DNA of 64,000 bases, taken from NCBI GenBank assembly GCA_026873275.1, contig JANTUC010000005.1, positions 1,798,001-1,862,000 on the forward strand. The letters run 5' to 3'. Origin of the DNA: Pseudopithomyces maydicus. Taxonomy: Eukaryota > Ascomycota > Dothideomycetes > Pleosporales > Didymosphaeriaceae. The position numbers and the translations under genes were made by a program. Shown piece after piece: positions 52,601 through 64,000 of the stretch. The notes beneath the pieces were generated by a model. The model did no database searches, was not told where the DNA came from, and was given only the letters and a program-made list of their open reading frames with translations. Position 1 is the stretch's first letter, and every line of letters starts with the position of its first letter.

Positions 52601-55600
52601 TTATTTCTTTGTTGGTGATCCTTCTTTGAGTCCCTTCCCAGTTTCCTTCCGCTTCAAACCAAGCCCCATCTTCCTTGCGAATGCACCCAGACCACTCTCC
52701 CTTCTCTCCAAATTTTCTTTTTCACCCGCACCGTTCTTGCCATTAACCTTCCCCTTTTCTCCCCAGGGACTCATCTCGTCCCTTTCAATCTGCTTCTTTC
52801 GCTCGTCAGCCAGAAGCCTTACTTGATCTACAAAGACCGGCTTGTCAAGGAGGTCCTCGACCCTCACTTTCCAACCGTCCTCATGATCAAAGGTAGATGC
52901 GATTTGAGCTAGACCCATAATGTCGCCGCCCAGTTGGAAGAAGTCCGAGGCCAGATCTAATTCCGGGGGCGCGTTGTTGGTCTCGTCGCGAAGGTTTTGC
53001 TCCCATGCGTTGCGCAGCTTAGCCGCGAGATTAGACAGCTCCGTCTTAGAAAGGCCGGTGTCAGTGGGTAGGGTAAGCGGTTGTTTCTCGGCTGACTTCT
53101 TGCGAGTCGTCTCCGAGGTGATGGTTGTAGAGCTCTGTGAGTCTGCCTCTGATAGAGCAGGCAGTAGTGTGTATGGATCCTCAGAAAAGGTGATGACGTT
53201 TGCACAGAGCAGGTCGAAAATGTTTTGCGTGAAATTGGCTGAGAGCGTGCTGTTTGGTGCATATGTGAGAGTCACTTCAACTTCATTGTCGCTCTTCGTG
53301 GTGGAAAGGATGGATACGTCGGCAAAGTCTTCTTGAGAAGCGACGGCACCCAGCTTGAACTTGATTCCACCCAGAAGAAGGCTCGCATCCTCATCCGGGA
53401 TGTTTTGATTATGTTGAATCACACTCGAAAAGTTGGTCCAGTCAGGCCAGTCCGTGCAGTTGCGCGTGATTTCTCTAAACCCTAGAGATTCATACGGCAT
53501 GTTGTTTATCTGCTGCTCTTGGATGTAACCAAGAAGGTCAAGGACGGTCCATTCTGGGCGGTAAACGACACGAACAGGTACCATGTTCAGACAGGGGCCA
53601 ATGATCTTCTCGACGTTTGGCACACCACTGTTACGTCCAGAAATGACGTGACCGAAAACGACATCAGACTTGCCGGCGATCCGGGCAAGAGTGACTGCCC
53701 AAGCAGCTTTCATGACAGTTGCCGTGGTAATGTTGACGTACGATAGGGATGGAACTGTGAGAATTTGCTTGAGTGTGATGGTACGTCCAGCAGATCGTTG
53801 ATAATTAGGGCCGTATCGGTGTACAATCTCCGTCATCTTCGAACCTCTCAGCACTTCGCGCCAATGGTCATGTGCACCCGCGATTGTTCTCGCTGTCTCG
53901 CGAACATAGTTACCGAAACTGGGCGTGGAGGATATCGGCAGGCCATTATAGCCAGACTGGAGTGATTCAAGTATCTTGCCAAAGCAGAAACCGTCGTATT
54001 GTGCATGTGAAAGCCGCATAACAACTCGGTAATGCCCATTGCTCTTTTGCTTAGCCACAACAAACTGAACGAAGGCTTCACCAAGTCTGGGCCCGTGTTC
54101 ACGATCTTTTTGTCGCAACTCTGCCGTGAATTCGTCTAGACTTTGGTCTGTCTCTTGGTAGACAAAATCGGGCTGAAGTTTCCTGAGGACAACCTGAAGG
54201 AAGCGATCCCCATAAGGCACGAACACGGTCCTCAGTATGTCGAAGGCCTGGACAATTCGGAAACACGCTTGCTTCAGCTTCCGAATGTCCAATGGTCCTT
54301 CGCCTTCCAAGTAAAAATGATTGAGCATCCATCTTGACTCCAGCAGAGTTCCTGTGATAGCAAGAGCTTGGAAGTCGGTCACAGGTAGTACGTCGGATAT
54401 GCCACCTTTGAACACTTGGACTTTCGAGATGACGCTGTCGACATTAGGGTCTCCAAGTAATGACACCGACTTGGGAGTGGACTCTTCGTGTATAGTCTGT
54501 GGCAGGTTGTCTTTCGTACTGTTTCTGCGCGGCATCTGAGGTCTCGCGTTTTGGGAGAAACCAGACCACTTCTTAAACATTTGTTCATCCCGCTCTTGTA
54601 ATTGACGCTCCGAGTGAGCTGGTGGTGTGCTTCCGTCTTCCGTGGCCTTGTCATCAGCGGCTTGTTCGGAAACCATGGATTGAAAATCGCGCCACGCAGT
54701 TACTGTCCGCTCAGGAATCTGGATCTTAGGCTTTGTAGAGTTCCCAGTTGCATCTTTGAGACTTTCGCCACCGGCTCGAGACATCACCTCATCAATAACC
54801 TCTCCAGCGACACGAACAACCTATAATCTTTAGTCAGTGCTTAAAGGTCTAATAAGTGCAGACTTACCCTGGCCATATCCGCGAAAGTAGGATTCTTAAA
54901 AACATCTGCGACTGTCATTGACAAACCCTCTTCCCTTGCAGCGCCCACAAGTCTCATAGCGATAATGCTGTCTCCTCCCAGTTGGAAAAATGAATCTTCT
55001 TTATCAATGGAATCCTCCACCATATCAAGCAAATCACTCCACAATGCAAGCAACTTCTTCTCTACAAAATCCGGCGGCACTGATTTGAGCGTTTCTGTCG
55101 CCATTACCCCAGCTGCTGCTACCATATCTGCCGCCGTCTGAATCCGGCTCCCTGTTTCACTAGCTGCGCTCATCCTTCGAGAGCGTACCGAAGCTGTTTC
55201 AAGGTTTCTCCCTCGCATGGATTGTGACGCTTTCCTTGCGAGCATGCCAGCCATTTGGTTTGTCATTTCACTCACCGTTGACTGAGCAGTCATTGGTGGG
55301 AGCTTGTTCTTCTCCAGTACCTGGTTGACAATCTGAGGTACCATTTCGCTAACGATTGACCGGATGAGGTTGCCCCAATCGGGAGCGTTGTTCGCGACTG
55401 GGGTCGGGCTCTGAGGGTATTCGATCTTTGGTATGATTGGTGCAGTCGATACGGGGTCAGGAACTTCATCGCGCGGACTAGAGATTGGTGATCGGATGGA
55501 AGGTGTGAATGCCTTGGGCGTTGATGCCTTCCTCGGTCGGACTGTGATCGCGGCATCGAGCTCGGCGATTGTTTGGTTTGGATCAGCGAGAATTTGAGAA

Positions 55601-58600
55601 AGAATCTTCACAAGGTAAGACGAAACCTTTTTCGCTTCAGTATCAGAGACAGAATCCGTCCAGTATGCCAGTCGCACACCCTCATCGTTGCGAGTAGTGT
55701 CGATGTTGACAGTGATCGCGAATTCGCTTGGGTCGCCACCATCAAGATGGATGAATTCAACATCCGAATCTTTCGCCCGTGGCTCTTCTGTTGCACCTTG
55801 ATTCTGGACCGAGACGGCGGTGTTGAAGAGTGCTTGATTAGAGAGGCCTAAATCATGCTGGAACTGCGCAAGGGAGCAATGTTGGTACGGCAAGCTGTCG
55901 ATGAAGTCATTCTGAACCTTTTCGCAGATGCTGAGGAACGAGAGTGAGTTAGACACCTTGGTTCTAGAGACCAACATGTTGATGAAGGCTCCCACTGCGC
56001 TCTGGATACCATTGACAGGGATGTTCCGGCCGGATGTCAAATAACCATAGCAAACGTCTGACGAGTTTGTATAGATTCGGAGCACAAGTGCCCAAGCAGC
56101 AAGGAGTATGTTAGCGAAAGTGACGTTGTTCCTTTCAGCCAACGACTGAACTGCAGAGAAGTTGCCGAATTTCACGAACAACGAATGTAATTGGCGTTGC
56201 TTGCTTGAATGCTGCGGTGTACTGGGGAAGTAGCAGGGTCGGACACCTTGTAGATGTCCCTTCCAGTAATCGATCGCTTCTTTGAGAGGGAGTGACCGTA
56301 GGTGTTTGATGTAATCACTGTAAAGTGGTCCTTCATCGTCACCTAGCTCGCCTTCGTACGCTTGTTCCAATTCTTGACGGATAACACCCAGTGACCCACC
56401 ATCGACCACAGCATGGTTGATCTCCATCTTGGCTACAACTCTACCTGAAGAGGTTTGTATGACTGCGAGTTGGTGTGGAAGATGAGGCTTCTTCTTTCCG
56501 TTCAAGTCCTGGTATCTGATTGAATTGAGCTTAGCAGTAAGCTCATCGTCCCTACAAGATAGCAGAACAGCACCTGCATCAACCGTGCGCACGACGATCT
56601 GATCGAATACACCTCCCTTACAGACACTGTCGACGAATACAGTGCGCAATGCAGGGTGACGGTGAACGACCTTTTTCCATGCTTGCAACAAGCGCTGGAC
56701 GTCCACACGGCCATGTTTTGCCTTCAATTCGAAGGTAGTGTAAGACCAGTATGCTCTGGGATCTTTGATCTGACTCAAGATCATACCCTCCTGCACAGCA
56801 GCGCATGGATACATGTCTTCTACTTGTGGGTACGTAACACCGACCGATGCAAAAGACTTGACAACGCGGCCGAGTCGATCGTACGAATCCAAAGACAGAA
56901 GTGGAAAATCGGATATCGTCGGCTGAGGGGTTTCAATTTTGGAGAGACCAGAGATGATCTCCTCAAGTGTGCGTTGGCACTCAAGAATCCATCGGCGAAT
57001 TCCTTTCTGATTCTTCATGAATCGGTTGTACATGAAGCTAAACTGAATCTTTCCGTTGGTGATTGAGGCCGATATCTCGAACAAAGATAGTCTTCGCATG
57101 GAAGTACCGGTATCAGCCATTTTTCGCTCGTCGTCTTCGCTGAATTGCATTGGCTGGAAAAGTGCATCTGTTGTCTCAAGCTGTTGCATCTTTCCCAGGT
57201 AATTGAACACTACCTCCATTGGCTCATGGTCTGCGAATCTTGTTTGTCCCTCATCAGTCAGGAAGCGATGAGCAAAATAAGGACGGCCATTGTCTGCGAC
57301 TTTGCGACGGGTGTCTTTCACTTGGCGAACGGTATGTATGACATCGTCCTCGTCTTCTGCGATGGCTACATTCACTGGGTATATTGCTGTGAACCAGCCA
57401 ACGGTCCGCGACAAATCTAGACTGCTGAATTGCCATGGCTCTCGCCCGTGCATCTCGTTGAATATAGTTGGTGTTTTGCGAGTGACAAAGATGCGCGAGA
57501 AGGAGTGTGCGATTGCTGCCAAGAACAGATCAACTATGTCTGTCCGCAGTGCAGTATGATTCTCTTGGGCCAAAGTGGTAATACTCTCATCAAGCACGAA
57601 GGTTTCCCGTTCGACGTCACCATAGACATTGTCGCGTTGCGCGAGGCCCCAGAACGTCAAGTCAGCTGGCTCGGCATAGAAGCTCTGCTCTTTCATGGCC
57701 AAAATCTGTGCGGAGTCCGTAGTGTGCGAGATTTGCCTGTCGTTCCAGGATGCGAACGAAAGCCCTTTTGCAACTGGACTGGAGCCGAAGCAGTGAGTAG
57801 TTCCTCCAAATCGTCGAGGATAATCCTCCAACTCACAACATCTATGACCAGATGGTGAGCAGCGAGGAACAGAACCTGCCCATCTGTTTGCGTGTTGAAC
57901 AACACAGCAGCAAAAAGTGGCCCGTTGGTAATGTTAAAGCTTTGTTGCGTACTAGAGATGATCGTAGGCAAGTCGGAAATTTGAAAGTGATTGTAAACAC
58001 TAAAAGTGTATGCATCGGTGGTGTTTCCTGGGATGATTTGGACCCACTCGCCACTGTCCTCCTTGCTGAATCTTGCGCGCATCATCGAATGGCACTGAAC
58101 TATCGCATCAAGTGCCCCCTGAAGTTTTTCAGGATCCATTTGGCGCGACAGGCGCAGCGTAAAAGACTGATTGAATTGAGAGCTTCTGTCGTTATGCAAG
58201 CTTTGAAAGTAGAAGCGCTGAATCGGAGACAGCGCAAATGGTTTATCGATAGTTTCTTTTCCAACGTCGAATGCAGCAGAAGTTCCAACGGTCTCAGCGA
58301 GATGAGCCAGCGTTTTGCTTCTCAGCACTTGGTCCATAGTCATGTTGATACCTTCTTTTCTGGCTCGTGCTAGTAGTTGCATCGCCGTGATGGAATCGCC
58401 TCCAAGCGAGAGCCATGATCCGCTCACCTTCACATCTTCAATCGGGATATTGAGTACCTTGGACCAGATGGACTGCATCTTTGCGACCGAATCAGAAGCC
58501 GGTAAAGCGGGCTCAAGGGCACTGTCCATATCCATTATTGCACGGTACGTCTCCTCGTTCATCTCCATGAGCCATCCTCCGACCTGTTTCTTGTCAAGCT

Positions 58601-61600
58601 TAGCCGAAGCTAGAGCTGGAATGTATGGAACGGCAATCCACAATGTTGGTACCATGTAGGCAGGTATAAGGTTGGAAAGCCTTTCTTTCGCGGCTCTGAT
58701 TTGTCGAAGGATGTCCGGATGACTCAATGGTGTATTCCAAGGTTTACCATCACCAGAAGGTGTGTGGTGGAAAGATACGACAGCTGTAAGCTTCCGCTTT
58801 GCGGCACCCGACTTGGCCATCAGAACGATAGCCTGCTTAACGGTTTCATCGGCCTGTAGGTGATGTTCGATCTCACCAAGTTCCATACGCTGGCCTGCCA
58901 ACTTGATTTGGTTGTCTTTGCGTCCGAGATAGTGCACACGACCCGTAGAATCGTACTTGACCAGGTCACCAGTCCGATAGATACGAGAACTCTGACCTCC
59001 AGAAAACTCTTTCATGAATTTGGGGGCCGCAATGAACACCTCTGCAGTCTTTTCAGGATTCTTATAGTAATTCCTCGCAAGGAATGGGCCTTCAAGGCAA
59101 AGTTCACCAACGGCACCGACTGCAGCAAGCTGGTGAGGATCTTCAGGAATAGTGATCCAAGCGCGACCACTCTGAAGCGCACGACCGATGCACGTAGACT
59201 CACTTGGTGAAGACCCTACTTCATTTGAGAGGGCGATCACAGAGGCTTCAGTAGGGCCGTAAGCATTAAGAAGCTGCAAGCCTGTGCTCCATTTCTTGAT
59301 CGTCTCGGGCGTCAATGGGTCTGCAGCAGAGGCGAATGTTTGGAGAGTCGGTACAGCCTCAGGTGACTCAATGACGTTTGCCACGGAAGGAGTTAAACAA
59401 GTCCAAGTAGCTTTCAGGTCATTGATGGCAGAGGTGATGTCTGTGAGACGGGTTTCCTCAGAAGGAACGCACACTGTCGCGCCGCAGCTTAGAGCAGTCA
59501 ATATCTCCTATTGAAAAGTTAGACCAAAAACGCATAATTGGGTGGGTTTACTTGCCAATACTGAGACATCGAAGACAAATGAAGCAAACTGGAACAGGCG
59601 GGAAGACGAATCAATCTTGAGCGCCTTACGCATCGCTGCAGAGCTGGATACAATAGCTCTGTGCTCAATCGTTACTCCTTTAGGTACACCAGTGCTTCCA
59701 GAGGTATAGAGTACGTAAGCGACGTTCTCTGAGGTTGCGCGCAGTTTTGTCTGGCCATCGAGCGCTGGAAGTTCTCGGACGAAAGCCTCGCTGATCTTGA
59801 AGATCCGACCAACGAGGTCAGAAAATCGCGACTCGTATTGCGGTGAGCATAAGACAACGGTGGCATTGCAATCTTGGATAATTTGACGATGACGCGAAAT
59901 CGGGTGTTCTGGAGACAGCGGAACATATCCTGCACCTGAAATGAGAACAGCCACCATCGTCACTATGGCCCATCGCGATTTGTCTACGCAAATTGGTACG
60001 AGCTTTTCCGGACCCATGCCAAGTCGAATGAGCTCCTGGGCAAGTTTCGATGCCAGGTCACGAAGCTCGTGGTAGGTAAGTGATCCGTCCCATGCCGCCA
60101 CCGCTTCTTTGTCAGGTGTCGAGGAGGCTTGAGTGAAAAACAATGAAGGTATCGTGTCATCCACTACCACTGGTTCTGTACCATTGAGGCTCTTGACGAA
60201 TTGTACGTCCTGTTCGCTAAATACTCGTATATCGCGAACGTTACCCACCGAGTTAAGCTGACCTAATATCGAGTCGAATTGGTAAAGAATGCGCTGGACC
60301 TCCCATGACGAAATGATGTTGGCATCGTGATATGCGTTGATCTGAATTTCGGTCTGATTGACCTCACATTCGATGACCAAAGGGTAAGTGAAGTATTGTC
60401 CTTGGACACCATTGTTGTGATGAGACCATATCGATTCAACGGGCTTCTCGCTTCCAAGCTGAATGATCAGAAGATTTTGAAATTGGCATGCTGCAGCAGT
60501 GTCTTCGTCAATACGTTTGATTTCAGAGAGACCGAGATGTTGGTGAGGTATGCGATCGAGTGCCATCTGGGCAACATTTCTGAACATTTCCAGGACGCTG
60601 GTTTCCTGATTCACCTGAACCCGCATCGGAACCGTTGTTAGGGTAGGACCACAGATTTCTGTGATACCAGCCACAGGTATATCTCGACCAGTGAGCGTCT
60701 CGCCAAAGACCACGTCATTACTGCCGCTGTATGAGGAAAGTAAAATAGCCCAAGCAGCACGAATGACGGTAGGAAGTGTGATGTCGGAGTATTTAAGCTG
60801 ACCAAGCTTAGCAGTATGTTGTAATGTTTGGCCGTTCGGGACGTCATCGGTATTAGTATGCTGCTGCTGCGGGAATTGATAATGGGAAGAACCACCGAGG
60901 TTGTTTTTCCAGTACGCAGTAGACACATCTCGGTTGTTATTGAGGAGGTATTGAATAAACCTGGTATACGGAACCTTCGGTATGGTGGAGGACCCGTTCT
61001 GGTAGATATCCTGTACACGTTGGAGCATGAAAGCAATGCTCCAGCCGTCATAGATAGCATGATGAATTGTCCAGACGAAGTATTTTGCAGAGGTGCTCGT
61101 TTTTACAATCGTGTATGTTGCGAGTTTGCCTCCAATATGTCCAGGAACCCCAGCCGCCTCCATTTCGGCCTCTTCCAAAGTCTTCACCTCATTCCAAACG
61201 ATGGGATCCTCTGCGAGGACAGTCTGAAGGAATTCACCAGACTGGAGCTGGGCAATACGCGTACGTAAAAGGTCAAGATCTTGAACAGCCCTTTCCCAAG
61301 CAGCCTTGAACTTTTTCATGTCAACAGTCCTTGCAAGGATCAAAACATGCTGTGCAACATAGGCACCAGGCTGTTTTATTGAAAGAGCAACGAACGCTTC
61401 TTGCAATGGGCTTATTGGATAAGCATCCTGGATCCGGTTTTTAGGCACACGGCAAACCTCAGAAAGCTCCTGAAGTACCTGGTTTCCTTGAAGATCGCGT
61501 GGCAACAACTCAAAGCTTTCGATTTTGCGTTGAGCCCTTGCACTAGGTTCAGTGACGTTACATCTTGCAGCCAGATCCGAGATCTTGGGCTGCTTGAAAA

Positions 61601-64000
61601 CATCTATAACGGATATGTTGATATGCTCCGCTTGCGCAGCAGCCACAAGCCGCATAGCTGCTACAGAGTCTCCACCAAGTCGCTATCCAAGTTAGCATTA
61701 CACCCGCCACAAATAAAGACACACTTACGATGAAGCTATCATCTGCCCCGACGGATGAAATTGGTAGATTGAGAACCGAAGACACGAGCTTTTGTAATCT
61801 CTTCTCAGCCTCGTTCTTAGGCTTTCTCTTGTTTGTCGTGCTCGCCAAGCGATACGGCGATACCGTTTCCTTGCTCAAATTTTGCACCAATGTCCGCAGT
61901 CGATTCCGGTCGAGCTTGCCAGCAGGTGTCCATGGTAACTTTTTCAGAGGGAAGAAGATCGACGGGATCATGTAAGCAGGCAGCACCCCGACAAGTGCAT
62001 TCTCCAGGTTCTTGCACGTCTCTCTAAGATCGTCGTCCATTGGTAGCAAAAGCTCGTCAGATTGAGGGAGATCTGATGATGCAGGCTGAACTACGGCCGT
62101 GGAATTTGCCCTTGCATCGCCATTGATAGCGAAGAAAGTAGCCAAAGCCTTTGCTGAACTACGGCTCGCGGGTGCCACAAGTTCAACCGCAGACTGTATA
62201 TTGTCGGCAAACTTGTCGTTTACATGGAATTCGATCTCAGCTAGTTCGATTCGTCGCCCATTCAGCTTGATCTGAGTGTCCTTTCGGCCAATGTAGGATA
62301 TCGTGCCGTCCGGGTTATATCGAACGAGGTCTCCAGATTTGTACATTCTTGTAGTGGTGAAATTCTGGTGGTCCGAAGTAATCTGGGATACCCATGCCGG
62401 GTTTGTGATAAACGCTTTCGCAGTCTTGACTTCTTCATTCAAATAACCTCGAGCAACGGAGTAGCCTTCGATGACAAGTTCACCGACGGCACCAATTGGC
62501 ATGAGCTTGTCATGGTTGCGAGGATGAACAACCCACAAGCGGCACCCGGATGCATGCCCGATATTCCTACCATCAATATCAGCAGTCTTGTGAACCGTGC
62601 TAGCAACCACTGCTGTTTCTGTTGGTCCGTATGCTGTTTTTGATTAGTAAGTGGTCAAATAGATGTTGATGGGTTTCTCACCTATCACGAACTGGAGATT
62701 GTTCTGCCACTTCTCCGCTTCGGCAGCCGGTACTGCTTCACCTCCAGCAACTAGAGTTTTCAATGTCCGCAACTGATTGGGCTTGAGGATACTCAAGACT
62801 GAAGGTGTTAAGAGGGACCAAGTGACCTTCATTCTGCGGATTGCTCCTGCGGGGTCCGATGCTCGCTCGTCCTCTGTGGGCACACAAACCGTTGCGCCCA
62901 TCATCAACGCTGAGAGGATCTCAATGCAACTTGCGTCGAATGTATAGCTCGCGAATTGGAATGTACGAGAAGTCTGGTCGATACCCATTCCGCGGGTGAA
63001 CGCTAGGGCGCTTGTGCAAAATGCTTGATGCGGAACAATTGTTCCCTTAGGCTTACCTGTTGTCCCAGAGGTAAACAAGCAGTAAGCTGGATGGTCTGGA
63101 GTCACCTCAGACTTGAGGCGCATCTCCTTTGGCAAAGGAAGTTTGTTCAGAGAGAGACGGTCAACGATGACTGCGTTCCCAATGACCTCGCTTGCTATGG
63201 GGTGATGAAGCCTCGAGCACAAGGCGACCTTGGCTCCTACATCGTTGATGAGTTCGCGTAGGCGAGTGGGGGGTGTTTGGGATCTAGGGGCACCTATTTC
63301 ATGATAAGTATGTAGAGATACATCATTTCGATGTAGCACTTACGTATGCACCTCCTGCCTTCATAATAGCGATCATTGCCACTGGAGCCCAAGGGCTCTT
63401 CTCAAACAGAATGGGCACAAATACGTCAGGACCAACGCCAAGCGTTTGCAAATGCAGACCAAGGCGTGAGGTGGCTTCATCGAACTCTTGATATGTGAAG
63501 CTCACCTCTGCACTTTCAACGGCTTTTGCGGAACGTGGGCGAAGCAAGACCTGTTCCATGATAAGATTGTGCACGCATTGGCGCACTGGAGCAGGAATGC
63601 CTGCATTCCATTGCATGATGTGTTGCAGGCTACTTTTAGTAATGATGTCAAGTTCGACAATGGTCACATCTCTGTCGCCAGTCATGATGATGCTGGAAAG
63701 AATCTTGTCAAATGCATCAACCATGTTTCGCGCTTGTGAAGGATGGACCTTATCCTTCCAAAAACTAAAGTCAATAGTTGCTTCTTGCTCGGTCACATCT
63801 ACGTTGAGCGTGACTTGGAACTCCCCAGGATCCGCAGCTTCAACGTTCTCGTAGCTGAGAGCGGTCTTGGTGGGATCGCGAGACATTTGTCGCCGCTGGT
63901 AGGTGAACACCGTGTTGAAAAGCGAGGGTAGCTGAAGTTCGTGCTGGACATCTGCAAGTGAACAACCTTGGTGAGACAAAGCGTTGACTGAATGAGCCTG
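52601..64000 (-). CDS. Non-ribosomal peptide synthetase, C-terminal 3,720 residues (5' end beyond the window; two frame breaks)
   Basis: Exons 64000-63344, 63293-62682, 62633-61729, 61682-59556, 59507-54868 and 54820-52601. Order from the right edge: end of a condensation (C) domain; A1 (SGTTGKPKG, AYGPTE made by splicing, YKSGDLVRY); carrier T1 (LGGDS, Ser about 731); C with HHAIYDGWS; A2 (YTSGSTGVPKG, AYGPTE); T2 (LGGDS, Ser about 1806); epimerase E (HHLVIDVVSWR, EMHGRE, TVGWFTAIYPV, FNYLG); C with NHAVVDGGS and no following A domain but a Ser/Pro-rich linker of about 200 residues; T3 (LGGDS); C with SHAQYDG; final carrier-like domain with LGGDI; basic tail. Frame breaks: G6 at 63268-63273 (PLDPKHP to RLRELI) and CCC at 57763-57765 (VQLQKG to LSFASWN), each mended by one base. 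By eye, specificity-pocket residues 235-331 are D-A-I-L-V-G-A-V-V for A1 and D-V-L-C-A-A-A-V-I for A2. The product therefore includes a D-residue. Confidence 0.92.
59508..59555 (-). other. GC-AG intron in the NRPS A2 domain
   Basis: The donor reads GCAAGT instead of GT; the acceptor is CAATAG. Removing these 48 nt joins FVFDVSVL to EILTALSCGA, the conserved A4 region, in frame. No nearby GT donor preserves the motif. Confidence 0.8.

Overview
This window reads as nuclear DNA of a filamentous ascomycete. Introns are short (about 45-70 nt, GT-AG, one GC-AG). The gene set is fungal: three Zn2Cys6 regulators, a Kch1-type potassium channel, a BiP ending in HDEL, an Asp f 4-like secreted protein, MFS permeases and a large non-ribosomal peptide synthetase (NRPS). 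A Dothideomycete (Pleosporales-like) is my best guess, but sequence inspection alone cannot prove it. I found 24 genes plus one pseudogene, and no tRNA, rRNA, transposon or CRISPR.

Layout. 0-17 kb: mostly housekeeping and secretion (potassium channel, old yellow enzyme, BiP, Asp f 4-like protein, DHA2 drug permease, small SET protein, small cysteine-rich secreted protein). 18-24 kb: two NmrA-like reductases, then a secreted ADP-ribosyltransferase-like protein with a lysine/cysteine repeat tail. 24-34 kb: a candidate sugar-acid catabolic cluster (SMP-30 lactonase, Zn2Cys6 regulator, 2-hydroxyacid dehydrogenase, sugar permease, second Zn2Cys6 regulator, broken HpcH/HpaI aldolase). 35-44 kb: a four-helix membrane protein, a MYND-finger protein, an unknown conserved protein and mitochondrial ribosomal protein bL33m, separated by long empty stretches. 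44-52 kb: a second candidate catabolic group (class II aldolase, Zn2Cys6 regulator, SDR, Dal5-type permease). 52.6-64 kb: the C-terminal 3,720 residues of an NRPS that runs off the right edge.

Main caveat. At least seven otherwise well-conserved genes are each interrupted by an apparent 1-2 nt deletion, mostly in short homopolymers. One is BiP, which should be essential. Restoring the missing bases gives intact family-length proteins with every exon phase closing. The simplest reading is base-level assembly error rather than seven pseudogenes. Gene models below give the exons and where the frame breaks. The HpcH/HpaI aldolase is different: it also lacks its C-terminal third and looks truly decayed.
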